A DNA stretch of 64,000 nt, from the NCBI GenBank assembly GCA_944472135.2, contig OX235263.1, positions 86,770,721-86,834,720 on the forward strand, written 5' to 3'. Below the pieces are notes generated by a model. That model saw only the letters and a program-made list of their open reading frames with translations, was not told where the DNA came from and ran no database searches. Positions 1 to 10,639 of the stretch are shown here, piece after piece (the first letter of the stretch is position 1; the number at the start of each line of letters is the position of its first letter). The DNA is from Trichobilharzia regenti (lineage: Eukaryota; Platyhelminthes; Trematoda; Strigeidida; Schistosomatidae). The position numbers were made by a program, and so were the translations under genes.

Positions 1-640
1 ACCAGTGCATGGTCGGTATCTACGCACGTGTTCCAGAAGGAGCGACAATCTCCTACCGACCCACGCCAACGATAGCTTATTGCTATGTGGTCTATTTGTG
101 TCCAGCGTTGGTTTGATGAAGGGGGTCTCCAAGTCAAACAGTGTCTCTCCTTGTGTTTGAAGTTAGTGCTTACAAGAAACAAATGATTATCAGAGCAGAA
201 CTGTAGGAGACGGTCACCGTTGTCGGTTCGCTGGCACGGAGCTCCATAGGTGCCACCGACATCCTTCTCAGATTGACACAATTTCCCTACTTGAGCGTTA
301 AAGTCACCAGCTAGAACGACTATGTCTGAGCGTTTAGCCTTTCCACCAAACTAGACAGCTTTTGGTAGAACTCATCCTTCGTTTCATCTGAACTGCAGTC
401 AGTGGGGGCGTAGGCGGAGATTACGAAAAGGCATCGGCGAGTAGTGCAGTCCTTCCTCCTTCTTACTGATCCGTTCAGGCGGACAGCACACATTCGGCTA
501 TCTACCGGGATCCAGTCAAGCAATGTCTTTTCTGCCCTAGTACTCAAAGCTATCCCTACGCCAGCTAATCCTCGTGAACTAGCTGTGGCATCTCCTGACA
601 CCCTCAGGGTGAATTTTGCATTTAACTTCAATACCTAGAC
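1..640 (-). pseudogene. RTE-like LINE fragment, endonuclease domain
   Basis: Read on the minus strand from about 640 downward, this codes for the N-terminal half of an apurinic/apyrimidinic-type endonuclease of a non-LTR retrotransposon. The longest open piece (631 to 320) contains the motif SAYAPT followed by a helix with DEFYQKLSSLV. Further down, in other frames, pieces matching GDFNAQVG, a Trp-Arg-Pro motif and a final TDHALV-like motif can be picked out, so the domain is spread over several frames. In such elements this domain nicks the target DNA to prime reverse transcription. The fragment runs off the left edge of the window, so the reverse transcriptase may lie outside. Stops and frameshifts show it is dead. 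I place it with the RTE-like endonuclease-reverse transcriptases common in flukes; the exact family is not certain. Confidence 0.75.
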
Positions 641-740
641 TTCTAAACTAGAGTATAAGATATACGTTTATAATCCAAGACTGTAATTATAAGACTACAG
701 TATTCTATTTTGAAATAATACGGAAGATTTTTAGCTTCGG

Positions 741-757
741 TGGATGGATGGATGGAT
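741..757. repeat. GGAT microsatellite
   Basis: Four to five copies of GGAT lie just left of a LINE fragment. The preceding bases resemble the outer end of the Penelope-like element at 16196-16220 (AGATTTGTAGCTC-like, then GTGGAT), so the run may have expanded from a Penelope terminus. The rest of 641-781 shows no gene. Confidence 0.5.
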
Positions 758-781
758 GTTCTGCTGCCGTTGTTGTGTTCA

Positions 782-1560
782 CTGGTGCAGACATGATATC
801 TGGAGGACTGTCGACCTAGGGACGTGTGTACTGCTCAGCACTTCGCTCCGTCCTCCTTAATGGTTGGCTGGCTGTGAGACATCGCCATCCAAAGTGGAAG
901 ATATAATGAGGCTAGCTAGCTGTCTTTGATCATAGGTGTCTGCGTCCTATCTCCCGTGTTAAGTGGTGGTATTATAAGGTGAGCGATATTGAGGTTAGGC
1001 TTCGGTCGAGTGCTAGGTGCGGGGGATGAATCAATCGACGAGGTGGTTGTGAAGTTACACCGATTGATTGAGATGGTTAGGAGACATGTGTTGCTACTCA
1101 TGCATCTCTAGCCATCGATCGCCTTCCTCGACAACGAGCAATGTTAGCCGACTGACATAGGATGGATCAGGTTGGAAAAGAGCTGTCACTTGGTGGTCAA
1201 ACCAAAACATGGCTTCATCAGTCAATGAAATCCTTAACAGTTTGTTTAGGCCGGCCACGTCGGGAGGTATAGACTGGTAGTCTGTTTGGGGTCCACGGAA
1301 TGGTAAAAACCAATGAAGGCTGGAAACAATTGGTCATATGATACAAAGTCCACGTTGTCAATGACTGGTGAAGATGCACTCACTCTTTGTGATTTATGAT
1401 ATCCGATAAAACTCAGTTGTTCTTCCATATTACTATTCCTTTTGGCTCTTTTGAATCTCCCTTTTCTCTTCCATTGCTTTGTGTGCTATATGGAGAGATT
1501 GGTAACTAGAACTGTTGCACATCTGTGAGAAGTTCTACATTGAAACCAGTCAGTCAGTAT
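782..1560 (+). pseudogene. RTE-like LINE 3' end, left copy of a distant inverted pair
   Basis: This is a decayed C-terminus and 3' untranslated region of the RTE-like LINE family seen more intact at 12795-13655. Recognisable pieces in order are the segment matching VYCSSVRSVLLYGCETW, the DHRCLRSISR motif, a GLSHV/GWGPRD-like stretch and the WLETIGDMAQ-like end, each broken by frameshifts. Bases 782-1442 match 11895-12557 on the opposite strand with only one difference that I found, while 1443-1560 is clearly diverged from its counterpart. Long antisense reading frames here are chance products. Many 3-4 base local duplications separate this copy from the 13 kb copy. Confidence 0.8.
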
Positions 1561-1564
1561 TGTG

Positions 1565-1640
1565 TTCACGGAAGATTGGGTGGTTTAATTTTGAAGCTTT
1601 GATCATTGTCCTTCTGGAAGACATCTTGATAAATACTACA
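1565..1640 (-). repeat. Penelope-like element terminal fragment
   Basis: The words TGGGTGGTTTAATTTTGAAG, CTTTGATCAT and GACATCTT match in order the 3' terminal part of the Penelope-like element at 16238-16300 (GGATGGTTAG, AAGCTTTCATCG, GACATCTTCAGC). It appears to be a short minus-strand end fragment. The match is diverged, so this is tentative. Bases 1641-1811 show nothing recognisable. Confidence 0.4.
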
Positions 1641-1811
1641 TCCCCAGTATACGCTATGTAGCTAATAATGTTTTCTTTTCACTAGAATGGGTTATTATCA
1701 CCTGGTTTTTCAGCATGAGTTCTACTGTGATGGTTATAATGAAGAGCGAGAAATTCTGAGATCTTGGCAACAACAACTATGATATCTTTTTTATTTTTAT
1801 TTATTTTAATT

Positions 1812-1982
1812 AGAGCTTGATGCCACACTGTATTTTCAGTAAAAGTATGGAATTTTCAGCATGTGATATCGGTACCCCAAATTTTGCAGGCCGACCATAG
1901 ATATCGAGTGTGTGTCGGCAGGGGATCAAACCTCGAACCATGTGCATGGTCGGCGAGAGTCCTAACCACTGTGCCACCGACG
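1812..1982 (-). repeat. tRNA-derived SINE
   Basis: A minus-strand copy of a short interspersed element also found at 9231 and 36069. Read 5' to 3' on the minus strand it opens with an RNA polymerase III A box (TGGCACAGTGG) and, about 40 bases on, a B box (GGTTCGAGG). The tRNA-like head is followed by a shared body (GATATC, AAATTTTGGG, AAAATTCCA) and an A/T-rich tail. It would be transcribed by polymerase III and mobilised by a LINE. The B box has the correct core, but there is no full cloverleaf, so it is not a tRNA gene. No hammerhead ribozyme core is present. Confidence 0.8.
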
Positions 1983-2964
1983 TAACCTTTAGACGGAAAA
2001 GTAATTTACCTAATTGATAGAGATATAATGCCTTAAGTATGTTGCTATTTAGTTGAAGGTAGTAGTAACTAGCAGTTGAATGCAGGATGGGTACTTCTTC
2101 CCGTTGGAGAATTGTCATCTGGATGTTCCCTGAGTCCCCAGTGACCGATTGTGTTTCTATTAAAAGTTGAACCCGGAACCCATCCTGAATTCCACTGCCA
2201 GTCACCATCAATCAAATAAATTAATTCTCTCAACTGAATGTAAAGCAATGAAACCATGTTTTAATAGACTAAATTGCATTCTCTTGACTAGCAACATCAA
2301 AAAACCCAAATGTGATGAGTTCCATTGCTAGGGTGATATTTGTACTCAAAACAAGAAACGATACTATAATTATTTACAATGTGAATTTAAAAAAACTAGT
2401 TAAAGCAGTGCTTTCTCTATGCGTATTTTGTACCAAACTTGTTTGTAATTAATCATTTAATGTTGATTTCACTAGACTAGCTAACTAATTTGTTTGCACT
2501 ACGAATGGCAATAAGCAGTATAGAATGGCTAGTTTATATATATATATATATTGACTGCCATGATTAACTTATTTGTGAGTTATCGGGCTGTTAAGTCTTG
2601 ATTGAATGTTTCCTCATCTTCGAGATAGTGGTAGAATGACTGTTTATCGATTGCTACCATGTTGCGGTGTGGGAAATCATCAAGAGTTTTTTGTGTGTTA
2701 AATCGTCTAATTTCGTCCTGATATAGCTTTATATATTTGCTTAGATTAACGCTTATAAGTTCAACCAACCACGATATTCATCAATTTCTAACTGGTATTG
2801 TAGATGATTCAAAAGGGATTAAAAGACCTGCTAGGTGTACTAACAGCATCTCCAAAGACAATTCAACATACTTCAACACCTACAATCTGTATTATAGATG
2901 TATTGTGTCTTCAAACCGCTAAACTTGAAGAAATGAAAACTGTTATCAAATTCTTTTTCCACCT
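1983..2964. other. Stretch without recognised gene
   Basis: AT-rich sequence with a short TA run near 2536. A minus-strand frame at 2580-2768 (62 codons; acidic and aromatic; contains LDDFPHRN and YHYLEDEET) reads more like real protein than its neighbours, but I recognise no family and see no clear pair of splice sites. No other feature is supported. Confidence 0.4.
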
Positions 2965-3675
2965 TTCTAGGCATAACCAAGGATATGCTACCTGGAGATA
3001 GACTTTTCGACCTCGAGTATGCAGACGATATTGTCTTACTGTGCGATATCATGCAGGCTGCCCAAATCGCACTTAATCAGTTGGCGATGTGTGCCAGTAA
3101 GTATAGTATGTGCTTTGCACCGTCTAAGTGCAAAGCGCTGTTAAAAGATTGTTAGGAGCCTGTGCCTGCACTGACTCTTGGATGTCATCTGGAAACACCG
3201 GCTCCGGTGGCTTGGACATGTTCCGTGAATGTTATCCCAGAGTCTTGAGTACAGGTCTCTGTTCGGTAGCCCTGGGAAGGGATGGAAAAGGTGGAGGGGT
3301 GGTCAGTCCATGACGTGGAGTCGTGGGATGAAGGATTTTCGTGCTAGATTATCATCGGTTGGTGCGTCACGACTCCCTGATTGGGGTCCGCGAGATAGCT
3401 CGAATCGATGGCTCGAAACGTTTTCGGATATGGCCAAGAATCATAATGAATGGCGAACGTGTTGCAATTTCCTTCTTTCTTCTCTTCCAGATGATAGTTA
3501 ACGAATACTGTTTGAACTTGTTAAGCATGACTGTTTTCCTTCCAGATGTTCTTTATCTGTTCTCTACTTATATTTTTACTTTTAATCTATGTTGTTTTAT
3601 TATTGCTGTGTGGCGCATCTTTCTTGGTGCCATATCGTACCAAGTTTTTTCTGCGTTTAAATAAATAAATAATAG
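2965..3675 (+). pseudogene. RTE-like LINE 3' end
   Basis: A plus-strand LINE remnant. It begins with the reverse transcriptase active-site region (LEYADDIVLL near 3016) and the following helix with FAPSKCKALL. It then jumps, after a deletion near 3155, to the C-terminal tail with RWRGGQSMTW, RLPDWGPRDSS and WLETFSDMAKN. The tail matches the C-terminus of the 13 kb copy in motif order, so both belong to the same broad group of endonuclease-reverse transcriptases. The element ends in a short AAATAAATAAATAAT run at 3658-3674. Stops and frameshifts make it non-functional. Confidence 0.8.
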
Positions 3676-3789
3676 GCATAACCATTGTAAGAAGGTCAGT
3701 AAAATTCTTCCACTTCTTTCTCGGTGGAATATTAAATCGGTAGTTCTATATAGTCCATAGACTTGGCACTTCATCAAAGCATATCCAAC

Positions 3790-4200
3790 AGGCCATTGTA
3801 GACTTTTATCAACAACTGTTTTCGTTGGCTCGATAATAGAGATCAGATGGCGGCCGGTCAGAAGGAACTCCAACAACAAACTAATTATTTAGGAACTTAT
3901 CATTCAACAAATACACTCTATAAAATAGAGGTGGACTGGACACACACGATGGAGGCGATATTTGAGCGACATTACACGTTCCACATCCTCGAGGAGAACA
4001 TGAGCGGGAAAAGACAGGTAAGTAGGATGCCGGAGTGCGGCATAGACGATATCGTACAAGCAGGAGGCAATGAAAGCTTATGGTCACCAGTGGAGCAAGC
4101 TAAAAAAGAAAACAAAAGACGACTGCTACGAAGAGCGCGAAATGGAGGTATGCTGCTAGAGCCCTAATGTACCCCCACCCAAAAAGTAATAATAACAAAA
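3790..4200 (+). pseudogene. Second LINE family, 3' end fragment
   Basis: Homologous to the C-terminal and 3' end of the LINE at 5905-6918. The shared landmarks in order are TTTATCAACAACTGT, GATGGC.GCCGG, the segment ending GAGGAGAAC..GAGCGGG, the block with GTGGAGCAAGC and CGAAATGGAGG, the final GCCCTAATGT, and an A-rich AATAATAA tail. The single open frame from 3847 to 4167 (106 codons) is probably accidental, because the real reading frame is broken several times when compared with the 6.5 kb copy. It is a dead copy that kept only about 400 bases. Confidence 0.65.
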
Positions 4201-4803
4201 AAAGGGAAAAAAAGACATAAACTTACTTTCGATAGTGAAGAATTTTATTCCATATTATTTGTTGTTGTGGTATCTGGAAATGACTTGGACTTGTATTGTT
4301 GAATAAAGCAAAGTAGAAATTTTTGAGAAAGGATCGTATTAAAAATACCTGACATACAGTTGGTTTATTGGAAAGCTGATGAAAATGAAAATAGGGAAGG
4401 AGGGAAAGAGTCTGTGAGAACTTTCACTACATGTAATTCAAGTGTGAACAAAATTTAGTATACTGGTATGATTAGTACAACATGTAAAACGCGAGTAGAT
4501 TACACACAAAGCAAGCACATATATACAGAATCAACCAATCAAAATATATAGTAGATTGGAACTCAAGGTTTAATATGAGGTATAATAATGAAAGATAAAA
4601 ATATTCCCAAACAATTGGTTAGTTGAGTATGAATCAAGGAAAGGAAAAGAAGTACAACATTTATAGATAGGCTTGTCATCATCACAGTCAAATAATGCAT
4701 ACCGATGAAACACATAATCGATAGTAATCATGGGAATGAATGACAAATGTGAAGAGGTTTTAAAAAAAATATGTTAACATTTACTTGCTAGTCAATGAAC
4801 TAA

Positions 4804-4876
<73 letters not shown>

Positions 4877-4985
4877 TGGCTTGGTATAAAAGCCATGTGA
4901 AATGTCAGTCATTTTAAGTGAACTCGTAATTATTTGTTGAAACGCACACTTGACACGATATGGAACAATGGAACACAGTATATGG
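4201..4985. other. AT-rich spacer
   Basis: No coding signal beyond short chance frames. It contains the long TA microsatellite listed separately. Purine-rich A-tracts right after 4200 belong to the tail of the preceding LINE fragment. Confidence 0.5.
4804..4876. repeat. TA dinucleotide microsatellite
   Basis: About 36 uninterrupted TA units. Shorter TA runs are found near 2536, 9080, 17437, 21588 and 28523. Such runs are common in AT-rich fluke DNA and are likely polymorphic in length. Confidence 0.95.
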
Positions 4986-5620
4986 AAAAAGGGCAGAATT
5001 ACTGATAATCGAATAGATTATCGGGACACACCCAACCGATAGCTGCTACCTTGACGTGGTTGTCGGGCTTGCACATCGCGATGACCCCAACAAGCTACAC
5101 TGGCTGGAACCAATGTTCCTGCAGGTCCTACCATGCCAGGAAGGTTGTTAGGATAGCGATTAGACTAAAAGCAGTTACCTGCATTGTGTAAGAATTTTCT
5201 TACACTTTGCTGGGGGGTCTGAGGGCGAAGTCGTACTTCTGGGGAACAGGGGTGTAACAGCAGTAAGGTGTTTCCCTTAGATGACCAGCATGCCAGCCAC
5301 TTATGCTGTCCCCAAAAATTGTACATACTGACTTACCCCACCCACGGTGGTCCGTAACCGGCGGTAAGTTTACTAATACGGAACTAATCCCAGAAACCAA
5401 TTCATACAGGCCATGTGTGACCGGCCTCAAGCTGTCGTCCCCTGGGCTCTGCGGTCACGCAACACTCTTTCTGTTTCAGGTACCCGAAGAATCAATCACC
5501 TTCCACGGTGTGGGCAGTCGGGAAGTAACAACCGCCCACACACTTCTGAAAGCACACGATGCCTTCCTTATCGGGACACAGAGATGTAACTAGACCTAGA
5601 ATGATCAACCCTACTAAGTT
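4986..5620 (+). other. GC-richer block, probable LINE 5' region
   Basis: This block is clearly richer in G and C than its surroundings and contains CTACCTTGACGTGGTTGTCG and a run of CCCACCCACGGTGGTCCG. It lies just upstream of the LINE reverse transcriptase fragment that starts near 5905 and in the same orientation as far as one can tell. I infer that it is the 5' untranslated or promoter region of a LINE, perhaps of that element after a large internal deletion. No protein motif supports this, so the assignment rests on composition and position only. Confidence 0.35.
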
Positions 5621-5904
5621 ACATAATCTAGAAAAAAACAGATGAGCCATTGCAGTGGATTTACTTGCATTTAAGTTGCACAATAGGCTGAAACAAAGTA
5701 GAAGTATGAGAAAGTAATGTAATTACGTGCAGAGACAGAAAGAGAGAGGTTAACTACAGGATCTTTGTTCATCGAATCAATACCAAACACAAGCAATCGG
5801 AATGACGCAATGCATACACCGGATATATAGAAAATTGCAATAACCAACAACGGAGAGAGGGGAAGCCGCCTGAAAAAATTGGTATGATTATGAACAAGAA
5901 ATTG

Positions 5905-6918
5905 TGCTCGAAACGTCATCCAGTTGTTATTATTGCTGTTACTATTTCTATTTACTCTAACACTATTCAAGGGTGCTTATTATCCCCAATGAGATTCCTA
6001 ATTGCGGTAGACTGGATTATGCGTCAGACAGCGGGAAACGAGAAGACAGGAATATCCTGGACCGACGTGAAGAACCTAGAAAACCTGGATTTCGCGAATG
6101 ATTTATGTTTGATGTCACACAAAATCGAAGACTTACAAGCGAAAACCGACAAACTGGTCGAAGAAGCAGACGGCGAAGACAGGACTCCAAGTGAATATAG
6201 ACAAGACGGAGGTTATGAAAATAACCAACCAGCAACAACAACAACAGCAACATCCATCGCCAATCACCATCAACAACGGGAGGAATTTGAAAGATGTTAC
6301 TTCATTCACTTATCTAGGGAGCATTGTCTCAACTACAGGCATTCGGAACGGACAAGGATATCAAATCGAGAATCGGGAAGGCGAGAAACGCATTCATCAA
6401 CCTGAAACCAATCTGGAAATCTTCTTCACTCAGCATCAACAACAAAATTCGGTCGGATTTTCAATACAAACAACGTCAAGTCAGTCAGTTCTTCTATACG
6501 GATCAGAAACTTGGCGGGTCACAAAGAATATTTCCAACAGCCTGTTGCAGACATTTATCAACAACTGTCTTCGCTCTGTACTGAAGACCAGATGGCCGGA
6601 CAGAATCACCAACAAGAAACTACTTGAACAAACAAAACAAGAACCAGTCGCCCAGCAAATATGCAGGAGAAAGTGGAGATGCATTGGACACTCGTTGACG
6701 AAGCCGGCTGGTGACATCGCGCGTCAGGCCCTCGAGCGGAACCCGAAAGGGAAGAGGCGAGTGGGACATGGAGGAGATCGTGTGAAGAGGAGTTGAAGGA
6801 GTATGGACTAACATGGATGCAGGTGAAAAGTACAGCAGAAGACAGAAGCAAGTGGAGACGTGCAGTTGAAGCCCTATGTTCCACTGGGAACCCAAGGGAA
6901 CAATAATAATAATAATAT
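5905..6918 (+). pseudogene. Second LINE family, reverse transcriptase C-terminal half
   Basis: A plus-strand LINE remnant. It opens at reverse transcriptase motif QGCLLSPMRFL, continues through DWIMRQTAG and a degraded active site (LDFANDLCLMSH where functional enzymes have DFADD), then moves to another frame with a glutamine run (6225-6250) and the block SFTYLGSIVS. It then gives NAFINLKPIW, VLLYGSETW, RWPDRITNKKLLEQ, and the basic C-terminus PKGKRRVG. It ends with CTATGTTCCACTGGGAACCC and an AATAAT tail at 6901-6918. Frameshifts near 6220, 6330 and 6480 and the Asp-to-Asn change in the active site show it is inactive. Shorter relatives are at 3790, 7925 and 10640. Confidence 0.8.
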
Positions 6919-7139
6919 GATAAATATAACGCTAATCAACTGAAAATGCTTTCATCTGTCAGTCCAATGATAAAGAGTTCATTTATAAAACTGACTCACT
7001 GGCAGTTCAAGCTGCTACACTTATAACGCAGTACAGAATGATTGGGAAGAAAAAAATTCAGATGTACGGGAGAAAGAATAGAAAAGTGGAAGAATCATAA
7101 GCACTTAATCGATCTGGGAGATAAAAAAGAATAAATACA

Positions 7140-7665
7140 TCTATAGCATCGACAGTGGTTTAGAGCCATTGGTTTTTAGCATCGCTGGGACTCCAAGTAG
7201 GCAGTTTACGCTTCCCTAAACGGCTCAAACCTACAGTCAAAGATTTCATGGATTGATGGCGTGTCTTGATTTGATCACCCCTAACTCTCTTTCAACCTAA
7301 TTTCAAGTCAATTAGCATCGCACGTTGAGAAAGGCAGTGGCTCTGTATGTGTAACACGTGTCCCAGACATCTCAGCTGATGCAGCTTCACAAACTCATGG
7401 ATCGACTTGCTCTCCTTACATAACATTCTACGCCTAATTTCAACATTACTCACCATATTATGCTATATGGCACGAAAGGTAGAACTCAAATATACATCTT
7501 CAGAGATAGCTAGCCCCTTCAGGTCTTTTACTTTCCAGCCCCATGTCTCAATCCTAAAGAAGGGCAGAGAAAACTTCTGCGCAGTACACATGTCCTTGGA
7601 TCAATAACCGAATATCACGTCTACGCCAGAAATAACACAAGTTGGCAAATGCTACATAAACTCTT
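7140..7665 (-). pseudogene. RTE-like LINE 3' end, decayed
   Basis: On the minus strand this aligns by eye with the C-terminal part of the family at 782 and 12795. Shared landmarks in minus-strand order are AGACGTGATATTCGG, CATGTGTACTGCGCAG, the segment that ends AAGACACGCCATCAATCC, ATGAAATCTTTGACTGTAGG and GACTCCAAGTAGGC in reverse sense. No long open frame is left. The identification rests on the order of short words rather than on protein motifs. Confidence 0.6.
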
Positions 7666-7924
7666 CGCATCCTTTCTGAAACGTGCTTTTCGCTTGTCTT
7701 TTATGTAAAAAAAATAAACAATCAATCTCAGGATTCAAGTGAAAATAATCAAACTGACCCAAAAGATAAGCGTAGAAATCAGGACAAAAACAAGGTGAGT
7801 TTTATAACCGATAAGCAAGAAGGCTAAAAGAAAAATCGTATTTAGCCGCACAGATATGTTCACTCTTCAAGATCACCTAGATCTATCATCTCCACATTAT
7901 TGCCTGTGTAATTATTCCTTCTCC

Positions 7925-8380
7925 CATTATTATTATTATTACATCCTTTAATTCCTAGAGGGACATAGGGCTTCAGCTGCGAGTCTCCATTGCCTTCTGT
8001 TTTCTGCCAACTTTTTCACCCCGCTCCAAGTCTGTCCATATGCTTTCATCTCCTCCTCACATGACCTCCTCCAAGTCACCTTCACACTGACGACCAACTC
8101 GCCGCTTCCCTTTCGGGTTCCACTCGAGCAATAGCTTGTCTAGTGATGTCACTTGATGGTTTCCTTAGTGTATGGCCAATCCATTTCCATTTCTTCCTGC
8201 CTATTTGTTTCGCAATCGGTTCCTGGTTGGTTCGCTCATTGCCAGAGATCCCTGTTGCTGATCTTTTCTGGCCATCTGATCTTGATTACTGAGCGAAGAC
8301 AACTGTTAATGAAGGTCTGAAGATTGTTGGAGATGCTCTTTATGACGCGCCAAATCTCTGATCCGTAAAGTAGCATACAT
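7925..8380 (-). pseudogene. Second LINE family 3' end
   Basis: A minus-strand copy of the 3' end of the family at 5905-6918. It starts (at its 3' end) with ATTATTATTATTA at 7928, the complement of the AAT tail, followed by GGGACATAGGGCTTCAG, the complement of the final codons. Reading on, it contains complements of the basic CCGAAAGGGAAG block, the GGATTGGCCATAC segment, the ATCAAGATCAGATGG block and the CGGATCAGAGATTTGG stretch matching the YGSETW region. It is cut off at about 8380, which fits 5' truncation during target-primed insertion. Confidence 0.75.
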
Positions 8381-8560
8381 TATTGTTTAATATCATTCTG
8401 TGCACCATTTTGAAATTCAAAAACTTGAACCACTTCACTTTAATGCAAAGTTCCACGTTGCAAACTGAGTTCAATCTACTTTGTCCCCGGGATTCCCTCA
8501 CCAGATATGTACAATTTTACATAAGTTTAAAAATACATATGAAAATGTAACTGCAAAAGA

Positions 8561-9188
8561 AAGTTTGATCATTTCATGGATAATTCCCATCCAGGCATTA
8601 ATGAAAACAAAACACTGAGTGTTCAGAGGAGAGTCTCTTTTCGGCGGTGAATTCATTTTCTTAGCTGTACAACCACAAATATACAAATGAGTTATATTGT
8701 ATGTATGTGTACATTAAGTTTGTCAAACAAAAATAGACAATTGGTTATGGTTATTTTAACTAGACAGGTGAAGATTGTTAATTGGAGTTACGTAATACAA
8801 AATCAGTCAGGATGAACAGGATGCACATAGGAATAAAGTAGATAATATGAGTAAAACTCACTCATCAAACTATTAATATTATTACATAACTTCTTTTAAC
8901 AACTGATTGTGGCACCTCATCATCTTTGTTACTACCCTAATCTCATTAACACCTAATTTTTTGACTGATTTTGTATTACGTAACTCCAATTACTAATCTT
9001 CACCTGTCCAGTTAAAATAACCATAACCAATTGTATTTTTGTTTGATAAACTTATTGTACACATACATACAAAATAACCAGATATATATATATATATATT
9101 TGCGATTGTACAGCTAAGAAAATGAATTCGCCACCGGAAAGAGACTCTTCGCTGATCTACGTGTTTTGTTTTCATTAAAGTTTGATCA
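8561..9188. repeat. Fold-back inverted repeat with 11-base flanking direct repeat
   Basis: Two arms, about 8597-8813 and 8963-9176, are imperfect reverse complements of each other (long shared words such as TTGGTTATGGTTATTTTAAC and TTGTACAGCTAAGAAAATGA). The spacer is about 150 bases. The whole unit is flanked by direct copies of AAGTTTGATCA at 8561-8571 and 9178-9188, which could be a target-site duplication. The arms carry no coding capacity. It could form a long hairpin and may be a fold-back or miniature inverted-repeat element; its mobilising enzyme is unknown. Confidence 0.65.
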
Positions 9189-9230
9189 AATTGAAAACAT
9201 CTACACAGTATTAGGTTGTATGCATCTCAT

Positions 9231-9405
9231 GCGTCGGTGGCACAGCGGTTAGGACTCTCGCCGACCACGTATATGGTCCGGGGTTCGAGCCCCCGCCGAC
9301 ACACACCTGATATCTATGATGGGCCTGCAAAATTTGGGCTACCGATATCACATGCTGAAAATTCTATACTTGTACCAAAAATACAGTGTGGAAGCAAGCT
9401 ATAAT
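9231..9405 (+). repeat. tRNA-derived SINE
   Basis: Plus-strand copy with a perfect A box (TGGCACAGCGG, 9238-9248) and B box (GGTTCGAGCCC, near 9283). The body holds GATATCTATGATGGGCC, AAATTTGGGCTACC and TGCTGAAAATTC, and ends in a run of A. It is the best-preserved internal promoter of the three copies in the window. No cloverleaf and no hammerhead core are visible. Confidence 0.85.
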
Positions 9406-10377
9406 CAAAAAAAGAAACCCAAGGACAAAACGAATCACACCTCTATAGTCTAACGATTGTTCTAATCGCTTTTTTTCAAATATAAGTAGAGAATGAGGGT
9501 GAAGTGACAAAGAACTCTGAACAGTTTACCTTTCTACACTAAAGAAAACTGTATTTTGATGAATAAAGGGTGACCAGTCAGGCAAGGCTTTCAGAGAACT
9601 ATTGATTTTCAGTGTAAGTTCCGAAGAAAGTGCATGCTAATTACCGATAACCCAATGAGACACAAATTAAAACATTAAATTAAACAAATCCAGAGATATA
9701 CTAAGTGGTTGCAAAAACAAAACAAACACAGGAAGATGAAACCGATGAGAGATAGTGAAATCAAAATGCATGACATAATTATTGATGAATACAAATGATG
9801 AATTATAGACGGCAGATGATAGCAGTGCTAAAGCGTGCTTATTATTAATTAATGTTTTTGGTATTATTACCCATACTCACGATTAACCAAAGCTGTAAAT
9901 GAAGTAATAGAAATGGTTTGGTTCAGCATAATTCAAATGAACTAATATGTAGCAGTAATTTGGCAGTCATGCAGTAAGAACACGTTTGAGAGAACCCCAC
10001 TAGTTAGTAATTATTAGGAAAGAATTATTTTCAAAGTCGAATACGCAGGATATCAAGAATGAATGATTAGAGACTGTTAATGACATAGCTTAAAGTTGTT
10101 TCAAGTGGTCCAAATGAATTTACTTCATGTTATTTCCCAGGTTTTATGAAAAACTTTCCGCTATTCTTTATTCATTTATTTTCCCAGTTGTGCATCTTCA
10201 TCGATTTTAGTTTCATTACACTTCTTTGCTCGACTTTTCAGATGTACTTCTCTGAAGGAGGATGAATAAACTTATGCACTTTTATGCAAAGTTGAGTTAC
10301 ATATTTGAATAACTAGCAAGTCATAAAACTGAATACTCAATCCGTATACGAAACTTTTTATGTGGTTTTTCTTTTCT
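9406..10377. other. AT-rich spacer without recognised gene
   Basis: No frame longer than a few dozen codons and no repeat match elsewhere in the window that I could find. Nothing further is supported. Confidence 0.5.
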
Positions 10378-10470
10378 AGGCTGGGTGGTTTAACTGTAAA
10401 ACTCTCGTTGTGCTTTTAGATAACATCATCTTCAGGATAAGCTTTAATATGAAGTGAACTTAGTTGAATT
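10378..10470 (-). repeat. Penelope-like element 3' terminal piece
   Basis: The words GGCTGGGTGGTTTAAC, ACATCATCTTCAGG and AATATGAAGTGAACTTAG correspond in order to GGCTGGATGGTTAG, GACATCTTCAGC and AATTTGAAGTGAGCTT at the end of the Penelope-like element at 16238-16330. It is probably the end of the same minus-strand element whose GIY-YIG part lies at 11250-11620, split by the LINE at 10640-11170. Confidence 0.5.
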
Positions 10471-10639
10471 CTCGATAAGTTCTATAATTGTATTTCCCAA
10501 CAAACTTTGTTATGATTAGTTGTTAATCGGCATAAGTACTGGTCATTTTAATCAACTTGGACTTTGACATTTTTGTCACGTGGCTTATGCTTTAGTATTA
10601 TTGTTCTCTTGGGGTTTCAAGTGAAACACACAGCTTCAT

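Noticed and set aside
916..1428. Two antisense frames of about 60 codons, identical to frames at 11907-12419
   Set aside because: They are antisense to a decayed LINE and are identical only because the DNA is duplicated in inverted form.
3847..4167. 106-codon plus-strand protein
   Set aside because: The region aligns with the tail of the second LINE family in other frames, so the open frame is accidental.
4804..4876. Replication origin or promoter in the TA run
   Set aside because: A plain microsatellite without any other signal.
6191..6796. 201-codon frame with a glutamine run
   Set aside because: It is part of the decayed LINE reverse transcriptase in one of several frames; the glutamines come from a CAA/CAG expansion, not a host polyglutamine protein.
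9231..9305. tRNA gene
   Set aside because: A and B boxes are present, but no cloverleaf can be drawn and the same sequence occurs in three copies with a common body; it is a SINE head.
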